Positions 1-8,673 are shown, counted from the stretch's first letter. The stretch is DNA of 64,000 nt from Halomonas sp. SSL-5 (GCF_030708455.1 NZ_JAUYWF010000008.1:1-64000); one strand, 5' to 3'. Made by a program: numbers and translations. The notes: generated from the sequence alone by a model not told the origin.

Positions 1-1164
1 GAGGCGACGCTGACCGACGGCGATACCGACACCGCGTCCAGCAAGATCGAGCTGGGCAGCCTGATCGGCTTCGAGGATGACGGCCCGGCGATTGAAGTCG
101 GCGATGCCACCGGAACCTACTCGGATCCGGCCGAGGCTACAGGCACCTTCATCGACGACCCCGGAACCGATTGGTTTGGCGACCTTTCGATCACCTTCGA
201 TTCGTATCGGATCGACGGTGAGGATCCCATCTCAACGTCGGGTAACATCAACGTCACCTTCGTTGAGTCGGTCACCGATAAGACCTGGACAGGGAGCATC
301 ACCGATGACTTCAACGGGGACGGCGAGGACGAAACAGTCGATTTCACCCTGGGTGTCGACCTCGCCAACGACGAGTACACCGTCACCCTCGATACCCCGC
401 CGGCCCAAAAAGTCACATTTTCGTCGGCGGATGGCTCGCTGGATGCCGGTGGTCCGGACCCGGTGCGGACACTGACCGTGACGGATGACTTTAAAATCGT
501 GTTCTCTGCCGTGGATCCCACGACCGAACCGGGTGATATCTCGTCCTTCCTCAACGCGTTGGAGGCCGATATCGAAGCGGGGGCCGATTATCTGAGCGAT
601 GACGAGATGAACGTCAGCACCGCCGGCATCGGGAACGGCAACAACAACTTCGACGGTAACTCGCTCTCGGACATCGACGGGGAAACGACGCAAGGTGGAA
701 AGGTCGACGAGAGCTTCGTTATCGATCCGACTGATGTCGACGTGAGCAGCGTCAAGGTATTCATCGACAACACGGTGGGGGGCTATGACACCTCTTCAGA
801 AGAGCTCTATTACCTCGTCTACGACGCAGATGGAAACGCGGTGGGAGAGCCGACGCTGGTCACTAATAACATGCTTTCGGCAGAAGCGGGTGGCCAGGTC
901 AGCTTCACGATCGGCGATGCCAATGGCCCGAACAACATCGATGCGGTGCAGCTGTTCATGGGCAGTGGGACTGTCAAGATCCCGGTGGTCGAGTTCACCA
1001 CCTCGCAGGCGTTCGATCCGGACTCACTCGAGCTGAACTTCACCGCAACGCTCGAGGATGGCGACGAGGACACCGCGACGGACGACTTCACCGTTGACTT
1101 CAGCCCGGAGCCACCGGCGGAGGCATCCTCCGTAAGTCTCGACGACCCTGACGTGTTGCTTTAA
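1..1164 (+). CDS. Large repeat-containing secreted/surface protein, C-terminal part (5' truncated by window)
   Basis: The frame is open from base 1 to a TAA at 1162-1164, so at least 387 residues of a larger protein are visible. The translation is acidic, rich in Asp, Gly and Thr, with beta-strand-like stretches. It opens with TDGDTDTA followed by FEDDGP, a pattern I associate with the large VCBS or DUF5801-like tandem repeats of RTX-type secreted adhesins; a second 'LEDGDEDTATDDF' unit lies near the C-terminus. No GGxGxDxux calcium-binding nonapeptides are visible in this part. The protein ends in DDPDVLL, an acidic-hydrophobic tail that would be compatible with type I secretion. Repeat-protein status is well supported; adhesin function and secretion route are inference. 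Confidence 0.7.
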   Translation, partial: EATLTDGDTDTASSKIELGSLIGFEDDGPAIEVGDATGTYSDPAEATGTFIDDPGTDWFGDLSITFDSYRIDGEDPISTSGNINVTFVESVTDKTWTGSITDDFNGDGEDETVDFTLGVDLANDEYTVTLDTPPAQKVTFSSADGSLDAGGPDPVRTLTVTDDFKIVFSAVDPTTEPGDISSFLNALEADIEAGADYLSDDEMNVSTAGIGNGNNNFDGNSLSDIDGETTQGGKVDESFVIDPTDVDVSSVKVFIDNTVGGYDTSSEELYYLVYDADGNAVGEPTLVTNNMLSAEAGGQVSFTIGDANGPNNIDAVQLFMGSGTVKIPVVEFTTSQAFDPDSLELNFTATLEDGDEDTATDDFTVDFSPEPPAEASSVSLDDPDVLL

Positions 1165-1211
1165 CCCAAACGGCGGGCCTGCCATCCGGTGGGTCCGCCC
1201 CTTGATGGTCT

Positions 1212-1240
1212 CGGGCCGACCCGCATCGCGGGCCGGCCCG
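1212..1240 (+). terminator. Putative terminator hairpin after the repeat protein
   Basis: A 13-bp stem with one mismatch (arms 1212-1224 and 1228-1240, loop ATC) made almost wholly of G and C, followed by CTTTCGTT. The U-tract is poor, so this is a hairpin consistent with termination rather than a textbook intrinsic terminator. Confidence 0.5.
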
Positions 1241-1347
1241 CTTTCGTTGGTACGCCTCCCCCGATTCCCGCCATACTGCCTGTTAGTGGAAGGTAGAGGA
1301 TCCGGCGTGCCCGAGTGCCGCCGGGGAGATGACCAGGACGGGAGAGC

Positions 1348-2763
1348 ATGCACATGTCGACACTGACCTTTCTGGGCGCGGTGGGGGAAGTCACCGGGTC
1401 CCGCTACCTGCTCGAGGTGGACGGCGAGAGCGGGCCACACCGGCTGCTGCTGGAGTGCGGCCTGCACCAGGGCGGGGCGGACGCCGACCGCGCCAACGAG
1501 AAGCCCTTCGGCAAGCTGTTCGAAGAGCTCGAGGCGGTGGTGCTCTCCCACGGTCACCTGGACCACTCGGGCCTGCTGCCCAAGCTGGTCCGCGAGGGCT
1601 ATCGCGGGCCCATTCACTGTACTCGCGGCACCCGCGACCTGCTGCAGATCATGCTCCAGGATGCGGCCTTCGTGATGGCCAAGGACATCGAGTGGGAGAA
1701 CAAGTGGCGCAAGCGCAACGACAGGCCGCTGGTCGCACCGCTCTATGACCTCGATGACGTGGAGCAGACCCTCGCCCAGTGCGTCTCCCATCCCTATGGA
1801 CAGCCGGTCAACCTGCCCGGCGGGGTGATCCTGGTGTTTCGCGATGCCGGGCATATCCTCGGTTCGGCCATCGTCGAGCTCAATGTGCCCTCCGGCGGCC
1901 AGCAGAAGCACCTGGTGTTCTCCGGCGACCTGGGCAATCCCAGCTCGGTGCTGATGAAGGACCCCGAGAAGCTCTATGAGGCCGACCTGGTGCTGATGGA
2001 GAGTACTTACGGCGACCGCGACCACCGCCCCCTGGAGGAGACCCTCGAGGAGTTCGCCAGGGTGCTGGAAGAGGCCCACGCCGATGGCGGCAACGTGCTG
2101 ATCCCTGCCTTCGCGGTGGGGCGCAGCCAGGAGATCCTCTACCACCTGAGCGTGCTCTACCACGAGGGGCGGCTGCGCCAGCAGCTGGTGTTCCTCGACA
2201 GCCCCATGGCGATCCGGGTCACCGAGCTCTACCACCGGGCGCGCAAGGCGCTCGACCCCGAGGATCTCAAGGTGCTCAACAAGGCGGCCAGCGGCGACCC
2301 GGGCCAGTACCTGCCGGTGCTGCGCATGACCCGCACGGTGGAGGAATCCATGGCCATCAACCGCATCCACGGCGGGGCGATCATCATCGCCGGTGCGGGC
2401 ATGTGCAACGGCGGGCGTATCGTGCACCACTTCCGTTACAACCTGGAGAAGAGCGCCACTCGGCTGGTGATCGTCGGCTTCCAGGCCGGGGGCACCATCG
2501 GTCGCCAGATCGTCGACGGCGCCGAGCGCATCCGCGTGTTCGGCCACGACCTGGCGGTGAAGGCCAAGGTGCACACCATCGGTGGCTTCTCGGCCCACGC
2601 CGGCCAGAGTCAGCTGATCGGCTGGGCCGGGGCCTTCCGCAACCGTCCACGCTTCTACCTGGTACACGGCGAGCCCGAGACCCAGAAGGTGCTCCAGGCC
2701 GCGCTGGCCGAGAGCGAGATTGAGGCACAGATTCCCGCTTACGGCGACCGTATCCAGCTGTGA
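1348..2763 (+). CDS. MBL-fold beta-CASP metallo-hydrolase (RNA-processing exonuclease family)
   Basis: 471 residues. The N-terminal metallo-beta-lactamase domain carries HGHLDHSG (HxHxDH zinc ligands, around residues 69-76), a further GDLGNPSS region and the ESTYGDR motif. The middle beta-CASP domain contains PAFAVGRSQE, and the C-terminal RMMBL part contains IGGFSAHAGQ and a final VHGEPE. This order is typical of CPSF73/RNase J-like RNA nucleases; bacterial members of this size are usually annotated as mRNA 3'-end processing-like exonucleases of unproved substrate. ATG 1348 and ATG 1354 are both possible starts; GGGAGA lies just upstream. It stands alone between a terminator and the sulfur module. 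Confidence 0.85.
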   Translation: MHMSTLTFLGAVGEVTGSRYLLEVDGESGPHRLLLECGLHQGGADADRANEKPFGKLFEELEAVVLSHGHLDHSGLLPKLVREGYRGPIHCTRGTRDLLQIMLQDAAFVMAKDIEWENKWRKRNDRPLVAPLYDLDDVEQTLAQCVSHPYGQPVNLPGGVILVFRDAGHILGSAIVELNVPSGGQQKHLVFSGDLGNPSSVLMKDPEKLYEADLVLMESTYGDRDHRPLEETLEEFARVLEEAHADGGNVLIPAFAVGRSQEILYHLSVLYHEGRLRQQLVFLDSPMAIRVTELYHRARKALDPEDLKVLNKAASGDPGQYLPVLRMTRTVEESMAINRIHGGAIIIAGAGMCNGGRIVHHFRYNLEKSATRLVIVGFQAGGTIGRQIVDGAERIRVFGHDLAVKAKVHTIGGFSAHAGQSQLIGWAGAFRNRPRFYLVHGEPETQKVLQAALAESEIEAQIPAYGDRIQL

Positions 2764-2782
2764 GCCACCGTTCAGGAGGGGC

Positions 2783-2796
2783 TTGATGTGGGTCAA
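2783..2796 (+). promoter_or_regulatory. FNR/ANR-type box upstream of the DUF2892 gene
   Basis: TTGAT-GTGG-GTCAA matches the ANR/FNR consensus (TTGAT-N4-GTCAA or ATCAA). It sits about 150 bp before the ATG of the DUF2892 gene at 2945. An almost identical 17-mer occurs at 51185-51201. Low-oxygen activation of the sulfur module is inference. Confidence 0.55.
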
Positions 2797-2944
2797 GGTG
2801 TGACGCCTTGCCACATGTCATCTCGGACGGGCTGGTCTAGCCTGTCGGTACCCGTCGGAGGACGCCTCCGCCCGGCCGTGCCCGCTCCGATCTTCACCTT
2901 CTGAATCCAAGCAACTTTTGCGACCAAGCATCGAGGAGAACGCC

Positions 2945-3136
2945 ATGACCCGTAACGTGGGTGGTATCGACAGGATTGCCCGTATCGTGATCGGCGCGCT
3001 GCTGATCGGCCTGGCCCTGACCGGCGTCATCGGCGCCTGGGGCTGGATCGGTGTGCTGCCGCTGGCCACCGGCCTGTTCAACTTCTGCCCGGCCTACAAG
3101 CTGCTGGGCGTGAATACCTGCAAGCTGAAGAAGTAG
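2945..3136 (+). CDS. DUF2892 (YgaP-like) small inner-membrane protein
   Basis: 63 residues starting MTRNVGGIDRIARIVIGALL, with two hydrophobic segments and the FNFCPAYKLLGVNTC signature of the DUF2892 family. That family is known as the membrane part of YgaP-type rhodaneses and is commonly found beside sulfide-oxidation genes. The start at 2945 is chosen over an in-frame upstream codon because AGGAGAA precedes it at good spacing. Two Cys residues near the C-terminus (FCPAYK, NTCK) are conserved features of the family. It lies upstream of the two persulfide dioxygenase-like genes, suggesting a role in sulfane-sulfur handling; no enzymatic activity can be read from the sequence. Confidence 0.85.
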   Translation: MTRNVGGIDRIARIVIGALLIGLALTGVIGAWGWIGVLPLATGLFNFCPAYKLLGVNTCKLKK

Positions 3137-3296
3137 CCAACGCCGGCTCCGGCTGGCTGATGATACGCGGCGCCCGCGGCCTCCTGGTCGCGGGCGCCGT
3201 GCGTTGGTGGCCTCCTCGCGGGCGGCCGTTGCGCGAAGGTTGTCGCGGTAGGGCTATCGGCCCCATGCAGTGGCACAATCGCCATATAGTTTATTT

Positions 3297-3309
3297 TAAG
3301 CTAAGCTTA
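3297..3309. promoter_or_regulatory. Palindromic operator candidate before first persulfide dioxygenase
   Basis: TAAGCT-A-AGCTTA is a perfect 6-bp inverted repeat inside an unusually AT-rich stretch (3281-3320, flanked by CATATAG and CATATAAA) in otherwise GC-rich DNA, 57 bp before the ATG at 3366. ArsR-family sulfide/persulfide regulators (BigR/SqrR type) bind AT-rich palindromes at such genes; the regulator here is not identified. Confidence 0.45.
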
Positions 3310-3365
3310 TTCCATATAAAGCAAGTGGTGATCGACCCACCGCAACACGCTATCGGAGGTATCCC

Positions 3366-4277
3366 ATGAAGACCTTTGCCCTCTCGCCCAGCACCGGGGC
3401 CGGCAGCCCCGAGGTCGCCGGCTTCTTCGACCCGCGGACCTTCTCCATCCAATACGTGGTCAGCGATCCGGCCACCGGCAAGTGCGCCATCATCGACCCG
3501 GTGTACGACTTCGACGAGAAGTCCGGGGCTAGTGCCAGCCACCATGCCGATGAGCTGCTCGCCTACGTGAAGGAGAAGGGGCTCGAGGTAGAGTGGATCC
3601 TCGACACCCACCCCCATGCCGACCACTTCTCGGCGGCGCAGTACCTGAGCGAGCAGACGGGGGCGCCTACGGCCATCGGTGAGAAGGTGGTAGAGGTGCA
3701 GAAACTGTGGAAGGAGATCTACCACTGGCCCGGCTTCCCCGCCGATGGCTCCCAGTGGGATCGGCTCTTCGCCGAGGGTGACACTTTCGCCATCGGCGAG
3801 CTGGAGGCTCGGGTGATGTTCTCGCCGGGGCACACCCTGGCCTCGATCACCTATGTGGTGGGCGACGCGGCCTTCGTCCACGACACCCTCTTCCAGCCGG
3901 ACTTCGGCACCGCCCGGGCCGACTTCCCCGGCGGCGATGCCCACCAGCTGTGGCGCTCGATCCAGGCGATCCTGGCACTGCCCGACGACACCCGGCTGTT
4001 CACCGGCCACGACTACATGCCCGATGGTCGCGCGCCGGAGTGGGAGAGCACGGTGCGTGAGCAGCGCGAAACCAACAAGCACCTGGCCGGCGGCGTCACC
4101 GAGGATGACTACACGGCGATGCGGGTCAAGCGCGACGGCGAGCTGCCCATGCCCAAGCTGATCCTGCACTCCCTGCAGGTGAATACCCTGGGCGGGCGCC
4201 TGCCGGAGCCGGAGGCCAACGGCAAGCGTTACCTGAAGATCCCGCTGGATGCCCTGGAGGGCGCCGCCTGGGAGTAA
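3366..4277 (+). CDS. ETHE1/Blh-like persulfide dioxygenase, MBL fold (paralogue 1)
   Basis: 303 residues, single MBL-fold domain. Visible metal ligands: THPHADH near residue 82, SPGHT near 158, DTLFQPDFGTARADFPGG near 180, and TGHDY near 216. This is the ETHE1/PDO pattern: mononuclear iron enzymes that oxidise glutathione persulfide to sulfite in the cytoplasm. A close paralogue follows at 4448. Strong RBS (GGAGGT at 3355-3360). The acidic residue of the usual GDTLF motif is kept, though its preceding Gly is His here (VHDTLF). Family assignment is firm; substrate is inferred from family and sulfur-gene neighbours. Confidence 0.85.
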   Translation: MKTFALSPSTGAGSPEVAGFFDPRTFSIQYVVSDPATGKCAIIDPVYDFDEKSGASASHHADELLAYVKEKGLEVEWILDTHPHADHFSAAQYLSEQTGAPTAIGEKVVEVQKLWKEIYHWPGFPADGSQWDRLFAEGDTFAIGELEARVMFSPGHTLASITYVVGDAAFVHDTLFQPDFGTARADFPGGDAHQLWRSIQAILALPDDTRLFTGHDYMPDGRAPEWESTVREQRETNKHLAGGVTEDDYTAMRVKRDGELPMPKLILHSLQVNTLGGRLPEPEANGKRYLKIPLDALEGAAWE

Positions 4278-4360
4278 TCCCCCGGCCGTGCTGGAACAGC
4301 GAGCCTCGCAGCCCTTGCCGCCGGGGCTCGTACCGTGGGGGAGGGTAGTCGGACCTTTAT

Positions 4361-4377
4361 ATAGCCTAATAATCTAT
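4361..4377. promoter_or_regulatory. AT-rich imperfect palindrome before second persulfide dioxygenase
   Basis: ATAG-N9-CTAT with a TAATAAT core lies in a short AT-rich island (4355-4390), about 70 bp before the start at 4448. Its ATATAG element resembles the ATATAG flank of the island before the gene at 3366, so a shared sulfur-responsive regulator is possible. A TATGCT -10-like hexamer follows at 4398-4403. Confidence 0.35.
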
Positions 4378-4447
4378 TCTTAGAACGTGTTTTCGGCTAT
4401 GCTGTCTCCATGCTTCGGCCAGCGACATCCGATGGAGGTTGTTTTCC

Positions 4448-5314
4448 ATGTCCCAGCCAATCGTGACCCACTTCTTCGACGAGCCCACCAACACCTTCAG
4501 CTATGTGGTGCAGGACCCAGATAGCAAATCCTGCGCGATCCTCGACTCGGTGCTCGACTTCGACTATGCCGCCGGCCGCACCGACGTGCGCTCGGCCGAC
4601 GAGATCATCGCCTTCGTGCGCGACAACGACCTCGAGGTTGAGTGGGTCCTCGAGACCCACGTGCACGCCGACCACCTCTCCGCCGCGCCCTACCTGCACG
4701 CAAAGCTGGGCGGGCAGACCGGCATCGGCGCCAACATCACCGTGGTCCAGGACGTCTTCGGCAAGGCCTTCAACGCCGGCACCGAGTTCGCCCGGGACGG
4801 CAGCCAGTTCGACCGCCTCTTCGAGGAGGGCGACACCTTTGCCATCGGCAACCTCGAAGGGCGAGTGCTGCACACCCCGGGCCATACGCCGGCCTGCCTT
4901 ACCTACGTCATCGGCGATGCCGCCTTCGTCGGTGACACCCTGTTCATGCCCGACTATGGCACCGCGCGCTGCGATTTCCCCGGCGGCGACGCCCGCGCCC
5001 TCTACCGCTCCATCCAGAAGGTGCTGGCATTGCCGGACGAGACGCGTCTCTTCCTGTGTCACGACTACAAGGCGCCGGAGCGCGAGGCGTATCAGCACGA
5101 GACCTCGGTGGCCGAGCAGCGCGCCCACAACGTCCACGTCCACGAGGGCATCGGCGAGGAGGAGTTCGTGCAGATGCGCACCGAGCGCGACGCCACCCTG
5201 GGCATGCCCCGGCTGATCATTCCCTCGGTGCAGGTCAACATGCGCGCCGGCGAGATGCCACCCGCCGAGGACAACGGCCAGGTCTACCTCAAGGTGCCGA
5301 TCAACAAGTTCTGA
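4448..5314 (+). CDS. ETHE1/Blh-like persulfide dioxygenase, MBL fold (paralogue 2)
   Basis: 288 residues, colinear with the gene at 3366 over its whole length. Motifs: THVHADH, TPGHTPACL, GDTLFMPDYGTARCDFPGG and CHDYK, which supply the ETHE1-type iron ligands. It lacks the N-terminal extra residues of paralogue 1. ATG 4448 is chosen because GGAGG at 4434-4438 is well spaced; a TTG nine bases upstream is too close to that site. It is followed after 18 bp by the DUF442 gene, a combination seen in sulfide-detoxification operons. Expected role: oxidation of glutathione persulfide or related sulfane sulfur. Confidence 0.85.
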   Translation: MSQPIVTHFFDEPTNTFSYVVQDPDSKSCAILDSVLDFDYAAGRTDVRSADEIIAFVRDNDLEVEWVLETHVHADHLSAAPYLHAKLGGQTGIGANITVVQDVFGKAFNAGTEFARDGSQFDRLFEEGDTFAIGNLEGRVLHTPGHTPACLTYVIGDAAFVGDTLFMPDYGTARCDFPGGDARALYRSIQKVLALPDETRLFLCHDYKAPEREAYQHETSVAEQRAHNVHVHEGIGEEEFVQMRTERDATLGMPRLIIPSVQVNMRAGEMPPAEDNGQVYLKVPINKF

Positions 5315-5332
5315 GAAGAGGAGAGTGCGTCC

Positions 5333-5767
5333 ATGCAGATCCATGAGCTCGAACCCGGCTTCGCCATCACCGATGCCGTGACCCCCGCCGATCTCGACGA
5401 GGTCGCCCGTCGCGGCTTCCGTTCGGTGATCTGCAACCGCCGCCCCGGCGAGGCCGAGGACCATCCCGATGACCGTCCCCTCAAGGCGCGCGCCGCCGAG
5501 CTCGGTCTCGAGTGGTGCTGCATCCCGGTGACGCCGGGCGAGTACTCGGAGGGCGACATCGCCGCCTTCGGCGAGGCGCTGGAGACACTGCCGGCGCCGA
5601 TCCTCGCCTTCTGCAAGACCGGCAAGCGTGCCGTGCACCTGTGGGCCCGCGCCCGCAGCCAGGGCGAGAGCTGCGATATTCCGGCGCTGCTGGCCGCTGC
5701 GCGGGCCGCCGGCCACGATCTGGAAGAGCATCGGCCGCATCTGGAAGCCGCCGCCGGGCAGCGTTGA
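5333..5767 (+). CDS. TIGR01244/DUF442 phosphatase/rhodanese-like protein
   Basis: 144 residues with the family's IHELEPGFAITDAVTP opening, the VICNRRPGEAEDHP segment and a P-loop-like FCKTGKRA Cys loop. This domain is the N-terminal half of Blh-type fusion proteins, whose C-terminal half is a persulfide dioxygenase; here the two halves are separate neighbouring genes (18 bp apart). The fold is that of dual-specificity phosphatases, but the sulfur context makes a sulfurtransferase-like role more plausible. It runs directly into the SulP gene (1 bp apart), so the operon continues. Confidence 0.8.
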   Translation: MQIHELEPGFAITDAVTPADLDEVARRGFRSVICNRRPGEAEDHPDDRPLKARAAELGLEWCCIPVTPGEYSEGDIAAFGEALETLPAPILAFCKTGKRAVHLWARARSQGESCDIPALLAAARAAGHDLEEHRPHLEAAAGQR

Positions 5768-5768
5768 G

Positions 5769-7577
5769 ATGAACCCGAAACGCTATCTGCCGATCCTGCA
5801 GTGGCTGCCCGGCTATGGTCGGGCGACGCTTTCAAGCGACCTGCTGGCCGCGGTGATCGTCACCATCATGTTGATCCCGCAGTCGCTGGCCTATGCCATG
5901 CTGGCCGGGCTGCCAGCCGAGGTGGGGCTCTACGCCAGCATCGCGCCGCTGGTGGTCTATGCCGTGTTCGGCACCAGCCGCACCCTCTCGGTGGGGCCGG
6001 TGGCGGTGGTCTCGCTGATGACCGCCGCCGCGGTGGGGCAGGTGGCGCCTCAGGGCACGCCGGAGTATCTCGCGGCGGCCCTGGCCGTGGCGCTGATGTC
6101 GGGGCTGATGCTGACGCTGATGGGCGTGGCGCGACTGGGCTTCCTGGCCAACTTCCTGAGTCACCCGGTGATCTCGGGCTTCATCACCGCCTCCGGACTG
6201 ATCATCGCGGCGAGCCAGCTCAAGCACGTGCTGGGCGTCGAGGCGAGCGGCCACAACCTGCTGGAGCTGGTGGTTGGACTGGGCAGCCAGCTGGGCAGCG
6301 TCAACCTGCCCACCCTGGTGATCGGCCTTTCGGTGCTTGCCTTCCTCTATGCCGCGCGGCGCTGGCTCAAGCCCGCCCTGGGTCGGCTCGGCGTGCCGGC
6401 GCGCCCGGCGGACATGCTCACCAAGGCGGCGCCGATCCTGGCCGTGGCCGCCACCACCCTGGCCAGCTGGGGGCTGGGCCTCGACGAGCACGGCGTGGCG
6501 GTGGTCGGCGCGGTGCCCGCGGGGCTTCCGCCACTGACCCTGCCCGCCTTCGACGCCGGCCTGTGGCGTGAGCTCGTCGTGGCGGCACTGCTGATCAGCA
6601 TCGTCGGCTTCGTGGAGTCGGTGTCGGTGGGCCAGACCCTGGCCGCCAAGCGCCGCCAGCGCATCGACCCCGACCAGGAGCTGGTGGGCCTGGGCACCTC
6701 CAATATCGCCGCCTCGCTGACCGGTGGCATGCCGGTGACCGGTGGCTTCTCGCGTTCGGTGGTCAACTTCGACGCCGGCGCCGAGACCCCGGCCGCCGGT
6801 GCCTTCACCGCGGTAGGCATCGGCGTGGCGGCGCTGTTGCTCACTCCGCTGATCGCCTACCTGCCCATCGCCACCCTGGCGGCCACCATCATCGTCGCGG
6901 TGCTGTCGCTGGTCGACGTCGCGGCGATCAAGCGCACCTGGGACTATTCGCGCGGTGACTTCGCCGCCATGCTGGCCACCATCGCCGTTACCCTGGGTCA
7001 TGGCGTGGAGAGCGGTATCATGGTGGGGGTGGGGCTGTCGCTGGCGTTGCACCTCTACCGCACCAGTCGGCCGCACAGCGCCGTGGTGGGGCGGGTGCCG
7101 GGCACCGAGCATTTCCGCAACGTGCAGCGCCACTCGGTCGAGACCGACGAGCGCCTGGTCATCCTGCGCGTCGACGAAAGCCTGTACTTCGCCAATGCGC
7201 GCTATCTGGAAGATACCGTGATGGAGCTGGCCGCCCGCCAGCCCGGCCTCGAGCACATCGTGCTGGCCAGCCAGGCGGTCAACGTCATCGACGCCTCGGC
7301 GCTGGAAAGCCTGGAGGCGATCAACGCGCGCCTCAGGGACTCCGGCGTGGCGCTGCACCTGGCCGAGGTCAAGGGCCCGGTGATGGATCGCCTGCAGCAC
7401 ACGGAATTCTGTCACGAGATGACCGGCAAGGTGTTCCTGAGCACCTTCGATGCCTGGCAGGAACTGCGCGGCGTGGTCGACGGCCGCCTGTCGCGGCGCT
7501 GCGCCGAGATGCAGCTGGGCGCCGTGCCGGGCTCGACCTTCGACGACGAGGCACAGCCGCATCCGCGGCTGCCCTGA
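5769..7577 (+). CDS. SulP family anion transporter with STAS domain
   Basis: 602 residues. The N-terminal segment of about 430 residues is hydrophobic with 10-12 or more membrane segments and contains the SulP signature region PQSLAYAMLAGLPAEVGLYAS. The C-terminal cytosolic STAS domain (about residues 455-570) includes ILRVDESLYFANARYLED and NVIDASALESLE. SulP proteins carry sulfate, bicarbonate or other anions. Position between sulfur-oxidation genes suggests export or import of sulfate or sulfite, which is inference. ATG 5769 follows the stop of the DUF442 gene by one base; a longer upstream frame would overlap that gene. Confidence 0.9.
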   Translation: MNPKRYLPILQWLPGYGRATLSSDLLAAVIVTIMLIPQSLAYAMLAGLPAEVGLYASIAPLVVYAVFGTSRTLSVGPVAVVSLMTAAAVGQVAPQGTPEYLAAALAVALMSGLMLTLMGVARLGFLANFLSHPVISGFITASGLIIAASQLKHVLGVEASGHNLLELVVGLGSQLGSVNLPTLVIGLSVLAFLYAARRWLKPALGRLGVPARPADMLTKAAPILAVAATTLASWGLGLDEHGVAVVGAVPAGLPPLTLPAFDAGLWRELVVAALLISIVGFVESVSVGQTLAAKRRQRIDPDQELVGLGTSNIAASLTGGMPVTGGFSRSVVNFDAGAETPAAGAFTAVGIGVAALLLTPLIAYLPIATLAATIIVAVLSLVDVAAIKRTWDYSRGDFAAMLATIAVTLGHGVESGIMVGVGLSLALHLYRTSRPHSAVVGRVPGTEHFRNVQRHSVETDERLVILRVDESLYFANARYLEDTVMELAARQPGLEHIVLASQAVNVIDASALESLEAINARLRDSGVALHLAEVKGPVMDRLQHTEFCHEMTGKVFLSTFDAWQELRGVVDGRLSRRCAEMQLGAVPGSTFDDEAQPHPRLP

Positions 7578-7705
7578 CGACAGCGCCCCGGTGTTACAGG
7601 GGTCTGGTGATAACAGCCAGCGAGGGGCGCGGGGGCTTGCCGCCGGGTCAGCCCCACGCATGACAAGCTAACCAAATACGTTATGAGACCATAGGAGAAA
7701 CAAGC

Positions 7706-8179
7706 GTGGACTGGAGTTCATCCCTGCAGGGACTGGCCGGCGGCGTGCTGATTGGCCTCTCTGCCACCTGGCTGATGGCCACCCTGGGCCGAATCGCCGG
7801 CATCAGCGGCATCATCGGTAACCTGATCACCGCCCGGCCGAAGGGCGACAGCGCCTGGCGCCTCACCTTCCTGCTCGGCCTGATCAGCAGCCCGCTCGTG
7901 GTGATGCTGCTGGGCGGCGGCCTGGGCAACGTCGCCGGCGGTGCCGTCGACGCGACCGGTCGCGTGATCGGCGAGCCCGCCGGCGGCGTGGCGCTGATGC
8001 TCGTCGCCGGCCTGCTGGTGGGCCTGGGTACCGGCCTGGGCAGCGGCTGCACCAGCGGCCACGGGGTCTGCGGCCTGTCGCGGCTCTCGGTGCGCTCGAT
8101 GGTGGCGACCGTCACCTTCCTGGTGATGGCGATCATCACCGTGTTCGTGGTTCGGCACGTGATCGGAGGTGGCGCATGA
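7706..8179 (+). CDS. YeeE/YedE family sulfur-compound transporter, first half
   Basis: 157 residues, four or so membrane segments, GTG start at 7706 preceded by AGGAGA. The signature GSGCTSGHGVCGLSR (around residue 112) contains the Cys residues characteristic of the YeeE/YedE (DUF395) family; Spirochaeta and E. coli YeeE proteins import thiosulfate through such cysteines. The partner gene overlaps its stop by 4 bp, so the two halves are translationally coupled. Role in thiosulfate or sulfane-sulfur uptake is inferred from the family and from tsdBA nearby. Confidence 0.85.
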   Translation: MDWSSSLQGLAGGVLIGLSATWLMATLGRIAGISGIIGNLITARPKGDSAWRLTFLLGLISSPLVVMLLGGGLGNVAGGAVDATGRVIGEPAGGVALMLVAGLLVGLGTGLGSGCTSGHGVCGLSRLSVRSMVATVTFLVMAIITVFVVRHVIGGGA

Positions 8180-8589
8180 AGACGCTCATGGGCTATATCG
8201 CCGGGCTGATCTTCGGCCTGGGACTGGCCGTCTCCGGCATGACCGACCCGGCCCGGGTGTTGGGCTTCCTCGACCTCGCCGGCGCCTGGGACCCGACCCT
8301 GATGTTCGTGCTCGGCGGTGCCGTGGTTACCAACTTCATCGGCTACCGGCTGGTCTTCAAGCGCACGGCCCCGATCTACGGTGAGGCCTTCCAGCTGCCT
8401 ACCCGCCAGGACCTCGACGCCCGGCTGATCGGCGGCTCGGCGCTGTTCGGCATCGGCTGGGGGCTTTCCGGCTACTGCCCGGGGCCGGCCATCGCCTCCA
8501 TCGCCGGGCCTACCATGCCGCTGGTGGCGATGCTGGTGGCGATGGTCGCCGGCTGGTTCCTGGCCAGGGCGATCCCCGCCCGGAGCTGA
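8176..8589 (+). CDS. YeeE/YedE family (DUF6691) transporter, second half
   Basis: 137 residues, hydrophobic, with GLAVSGMTDPARVLGFLD near the N-terminus and GWGLSGYCPGPAIAS near the C-terminus, the second Cys-bearing signature of the family. ATG overlaps the preceding stop (ATGA) and GGAGG lies just upstream. In single-chain YeeE the two halves are fused; here they are a split pair, as in PmpAB-type transporters. Confidence 0.85.
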   Translation: MKTLMGYIAGLIFGLGLAVSGMTDPARVLGFLDLAGAWDPTLMFVLGGAVVTNFIGYRLVFKRTAPIYGEAFQLPTRQDLDARLIGGSALFGIGWGLSGYCPGPAIASIAGPTMPLVAMLVAMVAGWFLARAIPARS

Positions 8590-8607
8590 GCCTGACCTGC
8601 GTCAAGC

Positions 8608-8640
8608 GACGCCCCCGCAGGCCCCGCCAGCGGGGGCGTC
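8608..8640 (+). terminator. Hairpin terminator after the YeeE/YedE pair
   Basis: Perfect 11-bp GC stem: GACGCCCCCGC (8608-8618), 11-base loop, GCGGGGGCGTC (8630-8640), then GTCGTCTACG. It separates the transporter genes from the two-component genes. Confidence 0.6.
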
Positions 8641-8673
8641 GTCGTCTACGACCAATGGATCGCCGCGGGCGGC

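Noticed and set aside
8590-8605. A third ANR/FNR box (CTGAC-N4-GTCAA)
   Set aside because: First half-site deviates from TTGAT at two positions and it lies at a gene end next to a terminator, not before a gene.
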